Of a DNA stretch of 64,000 bases, positions 17,022 through 25,440 are shown piece after piece. The DNA lies in contig SUWD01000002.1 in NCBI GenBank assembly GCA_015061685.1, positions 164,448 through 228,447 on the forward strand, read 5' to 3'. The position numbers were made by a program, and so were the translations under genes. Within the stretch, counting starts at the first letter, position 1; each line of letters begins with the position of its first letter. The notes under the pieces are model-generated. The model was not told the origin of the DNA. It saw nothing but the letters and a program-made list of their open reading frames with translations, and made no database searches. Source of the stretch: Lentisphaerota bacterium. GTDB taxonomy: Bacteria > Verrucomicrobiota > Lentisphaeria > Victivallales > Victivallaceae.

Positions 17022-17672
17022 TTACAATCCACCATTACCGCTGTAAACTTCAACACTTTCCTGTTTTTTATTTAATTGTTTTAATGCATTTTTCAGGCAT
17101 TGCTTAAGATTGCTTTTTGCGATATTCATAATAATCTTATTTTCATTATATATACTTGGAATCAAAGCATTCTCGACTGCATATCTAAAATGAGAGTCTG
17201 ACAGTATATGGTTCTTAAAAAAACTGTCATGATCAATGTTTTCTATTTCTTGTAAAATTACATTGATTGCAGATTCGCGTATTTTGTTATATTCATCTGT
17301 TTTTTTTAATTGTTTTTCAATTCTCATCAATGCAAGCATCGCATCAACATATAATGGATTGTTTTTTAACGATTTCATGTAATTGATTTCAGCATTATTA
17401 ATATCGTTTTTGCGTTCATAAGCCAATCCCTTAAGATAATAAATCAACGATAATTTGATTTTGTTGCTTGCATACTTTTTTTCTGCGATATCAATTTGCC
17501 TGAATAATGATTTTTCGGAATTACTCAAATATGGATTGCCACTGTAAAAGCGAAGTGCCAATGCCAAATTATCTATTCCGAGGCAGGATAAACTCAAAAA
17601 ACAAAATACTGATGATAATAAAAATTTCATTGCTGATATCCTTTCTGAAAACAGCAAAGTGATATACTTCAT
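17022..17672 (-). CDS. Secreted TPR-containing protein of unknown function (AT-rich gene)
   Basis: This 216-residue protein has a signal-like N-terminus and TPR-type helices at about residues 75-130 (YYLKGLAYERKNDINNAEINY). Two starts are plausible: ATG at 17672, preceded by a strong GAGGAGG, and ATG at 17630, preceded by AAAGGA, which gives a cleaner signal peptide (MKFLLSSVFCFLSLSCLG). I kept the longer form because of its stronger ribosome-binding site. It lies 59 bp upstream of the other AT-rich gene in the same direction. Its codons are rich in AT third positions, unlike neighbouring genes. No function can be assigned. Confidence 0.7.
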   Translation of the reverse strand: MKYITLLFSERISAMKFLLSSVFCFLSLSCLGIDNLALALRFYSGNPYLSNSEKSLFRQIDIAEKKYASNKIKLSLIYYLKGLAYERKNDINNAEINYMKSLKNNPLYVDAMLALMRIEKQLKKTDEYNKIRESAINVILQEIENIDHDSFFKNHILSDSHFRYAVENALIPSIYNENKIIMNIAKSNLKQCLKNALKQLNKKQESVEVYSGNGGL

Positions 17673-17746
17673 TTTTCCTCCTCATTCCCCGGAGAAACGC
17701 AATGTTTTTCACGTTCTGTTTTCAAAATCCCGGAAACTCACTCTTA

Positions 17747-17774
17747 ATTATACGCAAAAAAATGTAAAAAACAA
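17747..17774 (-). promoter_or_regulatory. Promoter of the AT-rich gene pair
   Basis: TTGTTT (17774-17769), a 16-bp spacer and TATAAT (17752-17747) on the minus strand. The predicted leader is about 70 nt and ends in the GAGGAGG ribosome-binding site before 17672. Confidence 0.5.
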
Positions 17775-17802
17775 GAGCTCGAATGATTTTTCTAAAAAAA
17801 TT

Positions 17803-18089
17803 GATAATGTCCCGAATTTTGTGAAACTCGTAACAGGAGCTTATAAACAAACATTTTTGTTAACGTATAAAACATATCACATAAGTTGTGATTTGTCAAA
17901 CCGGCAAGCACGGGTTCGATCTAACCGGTGGATGCAGTGTGAGGCAAGGTCGCAGACAAATCAAGGCGGATGAGCAGGAGTGTACTGACGTACATGACTG
18001 CGAAAACGTCCGCTGATTTGCCAAGAGATTGCCCGCAATGCACCACCGCAGGAAAGATTTTTCACAAAAAATGAGACAATAACAAAAAA
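17803..18089 (+). repeat. Dispersed structured repeat, copy A
   Basis: This 287-bp segment recurs at 39202-39489 in the same orientation with about ten differences (roughly 97% identity). It has no supported coding frame. The second half (about 17925-18050) is largely self-complementary: CGGTGG with CCACCG at the ends, then GGCAA with TTGCC, CAAATCA with TGATTTG, GGCGGA with TCCGC, and an apical TGTAC/GTACA hairpin near 17981-17994. A smaller hairpin ATCACA/TGTGAT lies at 17875-17891. No transposase or flanking target duplication is visible. It could be a non-autonomous element (MITE-like) or a structured RNA. Confidence 0.85.
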
Positions 18090-18172
18090 TTTATAAAAAT
18101 TCATCCTTTGAAAACTCCTTGCGATACTTTCAGCATCTTTCGCGGATTATGCTTTTTACACAGAAAAAGCTC

Positions 18173-18201
18173 TTGACTTGGGCGGGAAAGTGTGTTATAT
18201 T
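18173..18201 (+). promoter_or_regulatory. Promoter of the zinc importer-dnaG operon
   Basis: TTGACT (18173-18178), a 17-bp spacer and TATATT (18196-18201), leaving a leader of about 40 nt before the znuA-like start. No clear Zur-type dyad was found near it. Confidence 0.65.
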
Positions 18202-18248
18202 TATAAGAATAGAGGATAGTCCAATATTTTTACAAGGATACAATATAA

Positions 18249-19139
18249 ATGAAACAGATCATCGCCTTCTTATTCAGTGCCATTCTTCTGGTACTGTGCG
18301 GATGCGGCAAAAATAATAACAGCAGCGGCAAAACAAAAGTTGTCGCAGGTCTCCCCCCGATTGCCGGATTGGCTGAAATCATAGCCGGCGACCGGGCAGA
18401 AGTTATCACCATCCTCCCGCAGGGAAGAACACCGCACGATTTTGCACCCCGCACCGATACGATCAGACAAACTTCCGGTGCTTCGGCGTTTTTTACCACT
18501 AAAATGCCCTTTGAAAACAAAGTTGCCTCATTTATGAGCGGCAAAGCTGATATTTGTGATGTTTCAAGCGGAATTGAAAGGATCGCTTTTCATGACGGCG
18601 GAGACCATCAGCACCAGCATCATGACGGATGTTCCCACGACGATCACGATCCGCACATCTGGCTCTCCTGCCGCAACGCGATCATTATCGCCGATAATAT
18701 CAGAGCAGAGTTGACCAAAATCGATCCGGAGGGAGAAAAAATTTATCAGCAGAATTTTGAAGTCCTCAAAAAAAGACTCCAGGATCTTGATGCAAAAATC
18801 ACCAAACAGCTTGCTCCTTTCAAAAAACGGACATTTTTTGTCTATCATCCGGCATTCGGTTATTTCGCCCATGATTACCAGCTCAATCAGCGGGCAATCG
18901 AATTGAACGGCAGAGAAGCCACCCCGGTTCAACTGGCTAATATCATCAAAGAAGCCAAAGAAAACGGAGCATCTACCATCTTTGTGCAGGAACAATTCAA
19001 TCCCCGCAGTGCCCAGTCCATTGCCAAAGAGATCAACGGTACAGCCGCAGCTCTCGATCCGCTGGCTCACGACCTGATCGCCAATCTTGAAAAGATCGCA
19101 GCAAGTCTCGCAGACGGATTCAACCGGGAAAGAAAATAA
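18249..19139 (+). CDS. znuA: Zinc/manganese ABC transporter substrate-binding lipoprotein (ZnuA-like)
   Basis: This 296-residue cluster A-I metal-binding lipoprotein delivers zinc (or manganese) to its ABC permease. A lipoprotein signal ends at C19 (LVLCGC). Metal ligands typical of the family are seen at H63 (TPHDF), in DPHIW near 134-138 and in YHPAFGYFAHDY near 200. A His/Asp-rich loop at about 115-136 (many HH and HD pairs) is the hallmark of zinc-specific ZnuA proteins, so zinc is preferred over manganese. It is followed at once by the ATPase and permease genes in the usual order. Confidence 0.9.
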   Translation: MKQIIAFLFSAILLVLCGCGKNNNSSGKTKVVAGLPPIAGLAEIIAGDRAEVITILPQGRTPHDFAPRTDTIRQTSGASAFFTTKMPFENKVASFMSGKADICDVSSGIERIAFHDGGDHQHQHHDGCSHDDHDPHIWLSCRNAIIIADNIRAELTKIDPEGEKIYQQNFEVLKKRLQDLDAKITKQLAPFKKRTFFVYHPAFGYFAHDYQLNQRAIELNGREATPVQLANIIKEAKENGASTIFVQEQFNPRSAQSIAKEINGTAAALDPLAHDLIANLEKIAASLADGFNRERK

Positions 19140-19143
19140 TATT

Positions 19144-19920
19144 ATGAGAGATCAATCAGCAATCGTTGAAATAAAAGATCTTGTTTTCGGATACACCGGT
19201 AATACCCCGGTGCTGGAAAACGTTTCTCTGTCCATTGCCCCCGGACAATCCGGATGCATTGTCGGACCAAACGGAGGCGGCAAAAGCACTTTACTGAAAT
19301 TGATGCTGGGTCTTCTCCAGCCGGACAAAGGATCCATCCGCATATTCGGCAACCCCCCCGTTGAAGCAAGAGCATGGATCGGTTACATGCCGCAATATCA
19401 CCAGTTGGATGCCTCCTTTCCGGCAAGCGTACTGGAAGTAGCCTTGATGGGCAGAGTAACTCCGCACACTTTTTTCGGTTACAGCCGCAAGGACAAAGCT
19501 GCGGCAATGGCAGCACTGGACATTCTGGGTATCACCGATCTGGCGGATCGCTCTTTTGCCGGACTTTCCGGCGGGCAGCGGCAGCGGGTGCTGATTGCCA
19601 GGGCTCTTGCCGGTGAACCGAAACTGCTGCTTTTGGATGAACCGACCGCCAATATCGATCCCGGTGCGGAAGAGCAATTTTACGCCACGCTGGATGAGTT
19701 ACGCAAAATCATGACTGTTATTACCGTATCTCATGATCTCGGATTTGTGAACCGGGAAACCGATCTGGTCATCTGCGTAAACCGGACGGTGAATATCCAC
19801 GAAGCAACCGGTTTTACTGCTGAAACAGCCAATGAAGTTTATCATCACCATGTAAATATGATCAAGCACGAACACGCCTGCTTCTGTCATTGCGAAAAGG
19901 AAAAAGATCATCATGAATGA
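19144..19920 (+). CDS. znuC: Zinc-type ABC transporter ATP-binding protein (ZnuC-like)
   Basis: This 258-residue ABC ATPase has Walker A GPNGGGKST, signature LSGGQRQRV, Walker B LLLLDEPT and the H-loop SHD. The GYMPQYHQLDASFP segment is typical of metal-chelate importers of the ZnuC/MntB type. I chose the ATG at 19144, 4 nt after the znuA stop, over an in-frame ATG at 19087 inside znuA. The C-terminus is His-rich (VYHHHVNM, HEHACFCHC), which may help sense or buffer zinc; this is unusual compared with plain ZnuC. The end overlaps the permease start by 8 bp. Confidence 0.9.
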   Translation: MRDQSAIVEIKDLVFGYTGNTPVLENVSLSIAPGQSGCIVGPNGGGKSTLLKLMLGLLQPDKGSIRIFGNPPVEARAWIGYMPQYHQLDASFPASVLEVALMGRVTPHTFFGYSRKDKAAAMAALDILGITDLADRSFAGLSGGQRQRVLIARALAGEPKLLLLDEPTANIDPGAEEQFYATLDELRKIMTVITVSHDLGFVNRETDLVICVNRTVNIHEATGFTAETANEVYHHHVNMIKHEHACFCHCEKEKDHHE

Positions 19921-20755
19921 ATTTGCTGAATTTTTTCTCGCTCCGGAGTGGGGCTTCCTGCGTTTTGCGATGCTTGTAGGTCTCTGCATATCCCCTGCCC
20001 TCGGCGTGATCGGAACCATGGTGGTTACCCGCCGCATTTCCTCTCTTGCCGGAGCAAGTACTCATGCGGCATTGGGAGGATTCGGTCTTGCCCTCTTTTT
20101 GCAGAGAGTTTGTATGCTTGAGTGGTTCACTCCGACTTTCGGTGCGGTCATCGGAGCTGTCGGAGCGGCAGTCGCAGTCGGTATTGTGAGTATTTACGCA
20201 AAAGAAAGAGAAGACACTGTTATTGGAGCCGTCTGGGCGATCGGAATGTCCATCGGATTGCTTTTCCTCGACCGCACACCGGGATACGTGGATTGGCAGG
20301 GATATCTTTTCGGCAGTATTCTGCTTTTGAATAAGAGTGACCTTTATATGACCTTGATTCTGGATGCAATTATCCTGATCCCGGCTATAGTTCTCTTTCC
20401 CATGCTGCTTGCCCTGACCTTTGATGATACATTTGCCCGTCTGCGTGGAATAAAGGTAACGACCATCTATCTGGGATTGCTGATCCTTACCGCATTAACG
20501 ATCGTCCTGCTGATAAATCTGGTTGGGATCATGCTGGTCATCGCTCTGCTTACGCTGCCGTCAGCGGCGGCGGCATGTTACACCAATCATCTGCGGTCAA
20601 CGATGATCCTGTCTGCGATTTTCAATGCCTGTTTTATATTTGCCGGCTTGCTTTTGAGCAGTCTGCTTGCCCTGCCTTCCGGACCTACGATCGTGGTTCT
20701 GGCTGGCGTGGTTTACGTTTTAAGCATCATCAGGAAAAAACATCTTTCAAAATAA
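19913..20755 (+). CDS. znuB: Zinc-type ABC transporter permease (ZnuB-like)
   Basis: This 280-residue, very hydrophobic protein has about eight membrane segments and the ABC-3 family pattern (LGVIGTMVVTRRISSLAGAS near the start, then LVGIMLVIALLTLPSAAA near the end). It should form the inner-membrane channel with the preceding ATPase and lipoprotein. It overlaps the ATPase gene by 8 bp and is followed after 15 bp by a lipoprotein gene, so the operon continues. Length is normal for the family. Confidence 0.9.
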   Translation: MNEFAEFFLAPEWGFLRFAMLVGLCISPALGVIGTMVVTRRISSLAGASTHAALGGFGLALFLQRVCMLEWFTPTFGAVIGAVGAAVAVGIVSIYAKEREDTVIGAVWAIGMSIGLLFLDRTPGYVDWQGYLFGSILLLNKSDLYMTLILDAIILIPAIVLFPMLLALTFDDTFARLRGIKVTTIYLGLLILTALTIVLLINLVGIMLVIALLTLPSAAAACYTNHLRSTMILSAIFNACFIFAGLLLSSLLALPSGPTIVVLAGVVYVLSIIRKKHLSK

Positions 20756-20770
20756 CAGCGGGGGAACCAC

Positions 20771-21529
20771 ATGAAATTACTCTATTTTTCAGCAGCATTT
20801 TTAAGTTCATTACTGATTTTCAGCGGCTGCTCGGACAGTACATCAACGGATGAAAAACTTACTCAGGCGGTAACCAATGCCCGTCAGAACAACTGGACCG
20901 AAGTGAAAAAAATTTCAGCCGAAGTATCTGAAAGCAATCCCGGAACCATTGCCCCCATGCTGTTGACCGCCCTCGCTTATGAAAAAGAGGGAGACATGGC
21001 CAAAGCCATTGACCTTGCCAATCAGTGCGTAAAGAATTCGCCGCAGGATTTTACTGCGAATTATACATTGGGCAGACTTTACTCGATGGACATCAAGCGT
21101 CATACGGAAGCGTTTTCGATTTTGGAAAAAGCATTAAAACTTTCCCCCGGAGACACCAATACGTTGATTCTGCTTTGCAATCTCGGAGTCCAAAGAAATG
21201 AACAGGCTACCGGCAAATATCTGGATCAACTGCTTGCCCAGAAAAAACTTTCCCGTATTGAAACCGGAAAGATCCACTATCAGAAAGCTCTTTTTCTTGC
21301 CAATAATGACAATATCAGCGATGCGTGCAGCAGCATGATCCAGGCAGCCGCCTGCAGCGGAAAAAATCCGGAATTGATTTTGCAGGCAGCCCGTTTTATT
21401 GATAATTCAGGAGTCAACCGGCGGAATGCGAAACTGCTTTATAACAGTTTTATCCAGTTCTACAAAAAACAGAATGACTGTGATCCGGCAAAAATAGCCG
21501 AAGCTGAAGCACGCATGGCAAAACTGTAA
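20771..21529 (+). CDS. TPR-repeat lipoprotein, unknown function
   Basis: This 252-residue protein begins with a lipoprotein signal (LLIFSGCSD). It then shows several TPR-type repeats over about residues 35-215, including TALAYEKEGDMAKAIDLANQ and NYTLGRLYSMDIKRHTEAFS, which normally serve protein-protein contacts in the periplasm. No catalytic motif is present. It sits 15 bp after the permease gene and 10 bp before dnaG, co-directional, so it is probably co-transcribed with both. The partner protein is unknown. Confidence 0.8.
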   Translation: MKLLYFSAAFLSSLLIFSGCSDSTSTDEKLTQAVTNARQNNWTEVKKISAEVSESNPGTIAPMLLTALAYEKEGDMAKAIDLANQCVKNSPQDFTANYTLGRLYSMDIKRHTEAFSILEKALKLSPGDTNTLILLCNLGVQRNEQATGKYLDQLLAQKKLSRIETGKIHYQKALFLANNDNISDACSSMIQAAACSGKNPELILQAARFIDNSGVNRRNAKLLYNSFIQFYKKQNDCDPAKIAEAEARMAKL

Positions 21530-21539
21530 GTGAGCTGAA

Positions 21540-23360
21540 ATGAGTCTTGATCTGACAAAAGAGATCATCGAAGAGATCCGGCATCGCTGCGATATCAGTG
21601 ATGTTATCAGCAGTTGCGGAGTTCAGCTGAAACGTTCCGGTTCTTCCAGTTTTAAGGGTTTGTGTCCTTTTCATCAGGAGAAAACCCCCTCTTTTCATGT
21701 TGATACCGCCCGGCAAAGCTTTCACTGTTTCGGTTGCGGCAAAGGCGGAGATGTTTTCCGTTTTTTCATGGATAAGGAGAATGTGGACTTCCCCAATGCC
21801 GCCCAGATCCTTGCCTCCCGTTGCGGAGTGATGATCCCGGAAAAAACCGACGGCAAAAAAGAAGATCCCTCCAAACGCAGTGAAAGAGACCGTCTCTATG
21901 CGGTAAATGGTGAATTCAGCAACTTTTTCTGCCGTTATTTAAGAGATAATCCCAATTCTCCGGCGGCACGTTATCTGGTTCAAAGAGCTATCCCTAAAGA
22001 TGTGGTCGAGAAATTCCGCATCGGAGCCGTCCCGGACAGTTGGACAGCCTGCCGTGATTACGGAAGATCGCTCGGTTTTTCCGATGCCGACATGATAACT
22101 GCGGGGATTCTGCGGCAGAAAGAAGATACCGGCAGAATATATGACCAATTCAAAGGACGCCTTGCATTCACGATCGAAAATGAACAGGGAAAACCGGTCG
22201 GATTCAGTGCCAGAACTCTGGAAGCAAAACCGCTTGACGGCAGAAAATATGTCAATACGCCGGAAACCCCGGTCTTTCACAAAGGACATTTACTTTATGC
22301 TCTGCCGCAGGCAAGACAGGGTATCGGCAGATTGAAAAAGGCGATTCTTTGCGAGGGTCAGCTTGATGCAATAGCCTTTCACCGGGCTGGCTTTGATTGT
22401 GCCGTAGCACCTTTGGGGACAGCCTTTACCCCCGATCAGGCAAAGATAATCCGCAGGTATTCAAGGAATCTCATTCTGGCATTTGATGCCGATAATGCCG
22501 GACGCAAGGCCGTTTTGCGGGCAGCGGAAATTTTACTGCCGCTGTCAGTTGACCTGCAAGTTTTGCAGATCCCCGGCGGTAAAGATCCGGATGAGCTGTT
22601 TGCCCACGGCGGCAGCAATGCGGTTGCAGAAGCTTTGAATAACACCGTGGCTTGGATGGATATTCTGCGGGAAACTCTGCCGGAGAAATTTGATTTATCT
22701 TCACCGGTCGGCAGAAGTCAGGCGGCGGCATTCGTTGCCGGATTTTTGAAACTGATCGTCAATCAGGTCGAGCTGGAAGTATATACAAAAGAAGCGGCAA
22801 AAATACTCGATATCAGCGAAAGTGCAATGAAAAGTGAGCTTTCCGGAGCAGTAAGGAACAATTTTATCAATCAGGACAAAACAGCCGCTGAAAAAACTCC
22901 AACTGCCAAAACCGTAAAAAAAACGGGGAATAGTACCGCCTTGACCACACTGCTTGAATTAGCCGTTGCCGATGGCAATACCGGCAGAGCTTTAGCAGAG
23001 TTGCTTCCCCCTGAATTGTTCAACGGCAATACGCCGCTGGAGAATGCATTGAATATGGCGATCAATGCGGCTCTTAATGATGAGATGGATTCTTTGCAGG
23101 ATGAGTTGAAAAATCTGCTTATTGAGTCCCCCTGCCCCGAAGTCAGCAAAGCGATTTTTCAGCCGGCAGCATTCCCCCCGGAAAAACGGGAAAAAGCCAT
23201 GATGGATGCTGTTAACGAGTTTCTCAATTCCAAACGGAAAAAAGATACCGATGATTTACTGCTGAAATTGCGGAGTGCTTCCAGTGATGAGGAAAAAATG
23301 AAAATTCTTCAAGAATTACAAAATGCAACCTTAAATACAGAAAGGAATCCTGTTTTATGA
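21540..23360 (+). CDS. dnaG: DNA primase DnaG
   Basis: This 606-residue protein is the bacterial replicative primase that makes RNA primers at the fork with DnaB. The N-terminal CHC2 zinc ribbon shows C42, H45, C63 and C66 (CPFHQEK and CFGCGKGGD). The TOPRIM core includes LCEGQLDAIAF and LAFDADNAGRKA, with the catalytic acidic residues. The C-terminal third corresponds to the helicase-binding region and is poorly conserved, as usual. It is normally found with rpoD and rpsU; here it lies in a zinc-importer/lipoprotein operon, which is atypical. The stop overlaps the next start by 4 bp. Confidence 0.95.
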   Translation: MSLDLTKEIIEEIRHRCDISDVISSCGVQLKRSGSSSFKGLCPFHQEKTPSFHVDTARQSFHCFGCGKGGDVFRFFMDKENVDFPNAAQILASRCGVMIPEKTDGKKEDPSKRSERDRLYAVNGEFSNFFCRYLRDNPNSPAARYLVQRAIPKDVVEKFRIGAVPDSWTACRDYGRSLGFSDADMITAGILRQKEDTGRIYDQFKGRLAFTIENEQGKPVGFSARTLEAKPLDGRKYVNTPETPVFHKGHLLYALPQARQGIGRLKKAILCEGQLDAIAFHRAGFDCAVAPLGTAFTPDQAKIIRRYSRNLILAFDADNAGRKAVLRAAEILLPLSVDLQVLQIPGGKDPDELFAHGGSNAVAEALNNTVAWMDILRETLPEKFDLSSPVGRSQAAAFVAGFLKLIVNQVELEVYTKEAAKILDISESAMKSELSGAVRNNFINQDKTAAEKTPTAKTVKKTGNSTALTTLLELAVADGNTGRALAELLPPELFNGNTPLENALNMAINAALNDEMDSLQDELKNLLIESPCPEVSKAIFQPAAFPPEKREKAMMDAVNEFLNSKRKKDTDDLLLKLRSASSDEEKMKILQELQNATLNTERNPVL

Positions 23361-23926
23361 AAAAAACAATGCTGCTGCCGGGAGTGTTGGGACTCCTCCT
23401 TTTCGCAGGCTGTTCATCAACGCCTCCGGAAATGCCGAAAATGAAAATGACCATGGGTGTGCCGGATGGAACGATCGAATACAAGCCGGTATCCTCAAAA
23501 AATCTTTCGTTGAAAATGCTGTCAAAACCAACTGTTTATGCCGGAGATAAAACCGCATTGATATTCGCCTTAAGCAACGATGGTGAACGCAGTGTCTCCA
23601 TCCCGGAGTGGTACACCTGGGAACAGGATAACCTGCGTTTGTTTGTGCAGCCGTGGCTGACCGGCATGACCGAACCGCATCCGGAAGGGTGGACTGAATT
23701 ATCTTTTGATATGAAACAACCGGTAATGCACTACCCGATCACTCTTTTCCCCGGCAACAAAGTGATGATTACCAAATATCTTCCTTTTATTGAAAAATTA
23801 CGGGTTTCTCCGGGGAAAGCAAGAAGATATTTTATTAAAGCCAAGCTCAATCTCAAATCACTTCCGATGGAAAGTGAAGTGATTACTCTGCAAGTATTAT
23901 CCAAAAAACAATCAGGAGAAAAATAA
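23357..23926 (+). CDS. Lipoprotein of unknown function
   Basis: This 189-residue protein has a clear lipoprotein signal (MKKTMLLPGVLGLLLFAGCS). The mature part is predicted to be mainly beta strand (LSLKMLSKPTVYAGDKTALI..., YFIKAKLNLKSLPMESEVIT), perhaps an immunoglobulin-like fold with a Tyr/Trp-rich middle (WYTWEQDNLRLFVQPW). No family is recognised. It is translationally coupled to dnaG by an ATGA overlap and precedes the first CBM9-like gene by 2 bp, which points to a cell-envelope role with those proteins. Confidence 0.75.
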   Translation: MKKTMLLPGVLGLLLFAGCSSTPPEMPKMKMTMGVPDGTIEYKPVSSKNLSLKMLSKPTVYAGDKTALIFALSNDGERSVSIPEWYTWEQDNLRLFVQPWLTGMTEPHPEGWTELSFDMKQPVMHYPITLFPGNKVMITKYLPFIEKLRVSPGKARRYFIKAKLNLKSLPMESEVITLQVLSKKQSGEK

Positions 23927-23928
23927 TC

Positions 23929-24690
23929 ATGAAGCATATTTTATTATTTGCCGTTCTTTGCACAATGCCGTTTCTTTCGGCAGCACCGGCAACATTCCGT
24001 CCGAAAGTATCGGTTGAGAAGGTGGAAAACTTTGACTTCACCACCGGAATCGACCATCCGGCGTGGAACAAATGCAAAAGTTACGATCTGATGGCTATTG
24101 TAAGAGAGTGCAAAGATATAAATACCGCACCGCGGGAAAAAGGTTCTGCCAAACTGCTATATGATGACAAATATTTCTATGTCCGGGCGGATTTTTGTGA
24201 CTCGGATATCATGACCACTGCCACGGAAAATGGTGGACACTTTTATCTGCAGGGTGATCTGGTCGAAGTTTTCCTGAAGCCTGCCAATGCCAATTATTAC
24301 TGGGAGATCTACGGGACGCCCAACAAGCTGAATACCAGATTTTATTTCACGTCCAGATCAACCGTCGGAACTCCGTCAAGTTTCACTCATCAGGACACCG
24401 GGATCAAAGTTGCTTCCAAAATATACGGAACTTTGAATTATCCCGGCGACAAAGATAAAGGCATGGTTATTCTGGTGGCAATCCCCATCGCTGAATTGAA
24501 TCGACCTCACACTGACAAAGATCATCCGGCAGGCACAGTGCCTTTTGCCCCCGGCCATGAGTGGAGGATGCTAATTGCCAGATACAATTACTCCCGTTAT
24601 CTGGATGAGACGGATTACTCCAGTTTCCCGCAGATTCTGATGAGTTATCATGCACTGGAATACTTTGCCGAACTTGAGTTGCTCAAATAA
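23929..24690 (+). CDS. Secreted CBM9-like sugar-binding protein
   Basis: This 253-residue protein has a Sec signal peptide (MKHILLFAVLCTMPFLSA) and one carbohydrate-binding-module-9-like domain. Typical features are the DHPAWNKCKSY opening, the LLYDDKYFYVRADFCDSDI strand pair, the GDLVEVFLKP strand and a YWEIYGTPN strand. CBM9-like domains bind sugar ends or decorate cell-surface proteins. No catalytic domain is attached. It is the first of three such genes in a row; it is more distant from the second and third than they are from each other. The role is presumably glycan binding in the envelope. Confidence 0.82.
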   Translation: MKHILLFAVLCTMPFLSAAPATFRPKVSVEKVENFDFTTGIDHPAWNKCKSYDLMAIVRECKDINTAPREKGSAKLLYDDKYFYVRADFCDSDIMTTATENGGHFYLQGDLVEVFLKPANANYYWEIYGTPNKLNTRFYFTSRSTVGTPSSFTHQDTGIKVASKIYGTLNYPGDKDKGMVILVAIPIAELNRPHTDKDHPAGTVPFAPGHEWRMLIARYNYSRYLDETDYSSFPQILMSYHALEYFAELELLK

Positions 24691-24714
24691 TCACCAGCAC
24701 AAGGAAATATCATC

Positions 24715-25374
24715 ATGATGAAAAAAATCGTTTTTATATTCGCACTCGTTGCAACATGCAGCTTTTTTGCCAACGCTGCAGAGATCATCCGGCCGCAATT
24801 AGTATGCGGAGGAGAAGCAAAAAGTTTCTTTGCACAGATCTATTACAGTAATTTAAAGACTCTCAACAACAAACCGATCGAAGCAGCTGCAGTTAAAGCA
24901 GATTGTGATAAAGACAATCTCTACCTGACTTTTGATATGGAAGATAACGATATCATTACTGAAGCAACTGAAAATCAAACAAAACTCGGCGGTTTCGGAG
25001 ATGCAGTACAGATTTTCCTGAAATCCGAAAAAGAGACTTTCCTGTGGGAATTTTTCGTCTCATGCAACGGCAAAAAAAGTTGTTTCTTTCACATTGGTGC
25101 CGGAAGAATGTCTTATCCGCAAGCAGATTCACCTTTCCCCGACTTCAAAGTTGAGAACAAATTAAGCAAAGGCAGATGGATCGCCGAAGTCACAATTCCC
25201 TTAAGTATTTTCCGGGAAAAAGGATTCAAATTCACCAATGATGAAAAGTGGACCTTTATGCTGATTCGCCACAATGATTCGCGTTTTCACAGTGAAAGAG
25301 ACAATGCCTGTTATCCGCAAAGCGGCGGCAGTTCCAGTGATCCGGCTTACTTTGGAGAATTGGTCTTGAAGTGA
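24715..25374 (+). CDS. Secreted CBM9-like protein, tandem paralog 1
   Basis: This 219-residue protein has a signal peptide ending near ANAAE and a CBM9-like fold (DCDKDNLYLTFDMEDNDI, FGDAVQIFLKSEKETFLWEF, CNGKKSCFFHIGAGRM). It is strongly similar to the protein at 25441 across the whole length. The shared segment with CNGKKSC and the end PAYFGELVLK is nearly identical. Two adjacent ATG codons could serve as the start; the first is used. Function is unknown; sugar or cell-wall binding is inferred from the fold. Confidence 0.8.
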   Translation: MMKKIVFIFALVATCSFFANAAEIIRPQLVCGGEAKSFFAQIYYSNLKTLNNKPIEAAAVKADCDKDNLYLTFDMEDNDIITEATENQTKLGGFGDAVQIFLKSEKETFLWEFFVSCNGKKSCFFHIGAGRMSYPQADSPFPDFKVENKLSKGRWIAEVTIPLSIFREKGFKFTNDEKWTFMLIRHNDSRFHSERDNACYPQSGGSSSDPAYFGELVLK

Positions 25375-25440
25375 TTGACTAAAAGAGGCAATTCCTGCCG
25401 GCTCATACAAAAGAGACAAGAAGAATAACGGAGATATATT

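Noticed and set aside
17900..17935. GGTTCGATC in the structured repeat, like the T loop of a tRNA
   Set aside because: The flanking bases do not form a T stem, and no acceptor or anticodon arms are present.
18090..18248. Zur or Fur operator before the zinc importer genes
   Set aside because: No convincing dyad of the GATAAT-type was found over the promoter.
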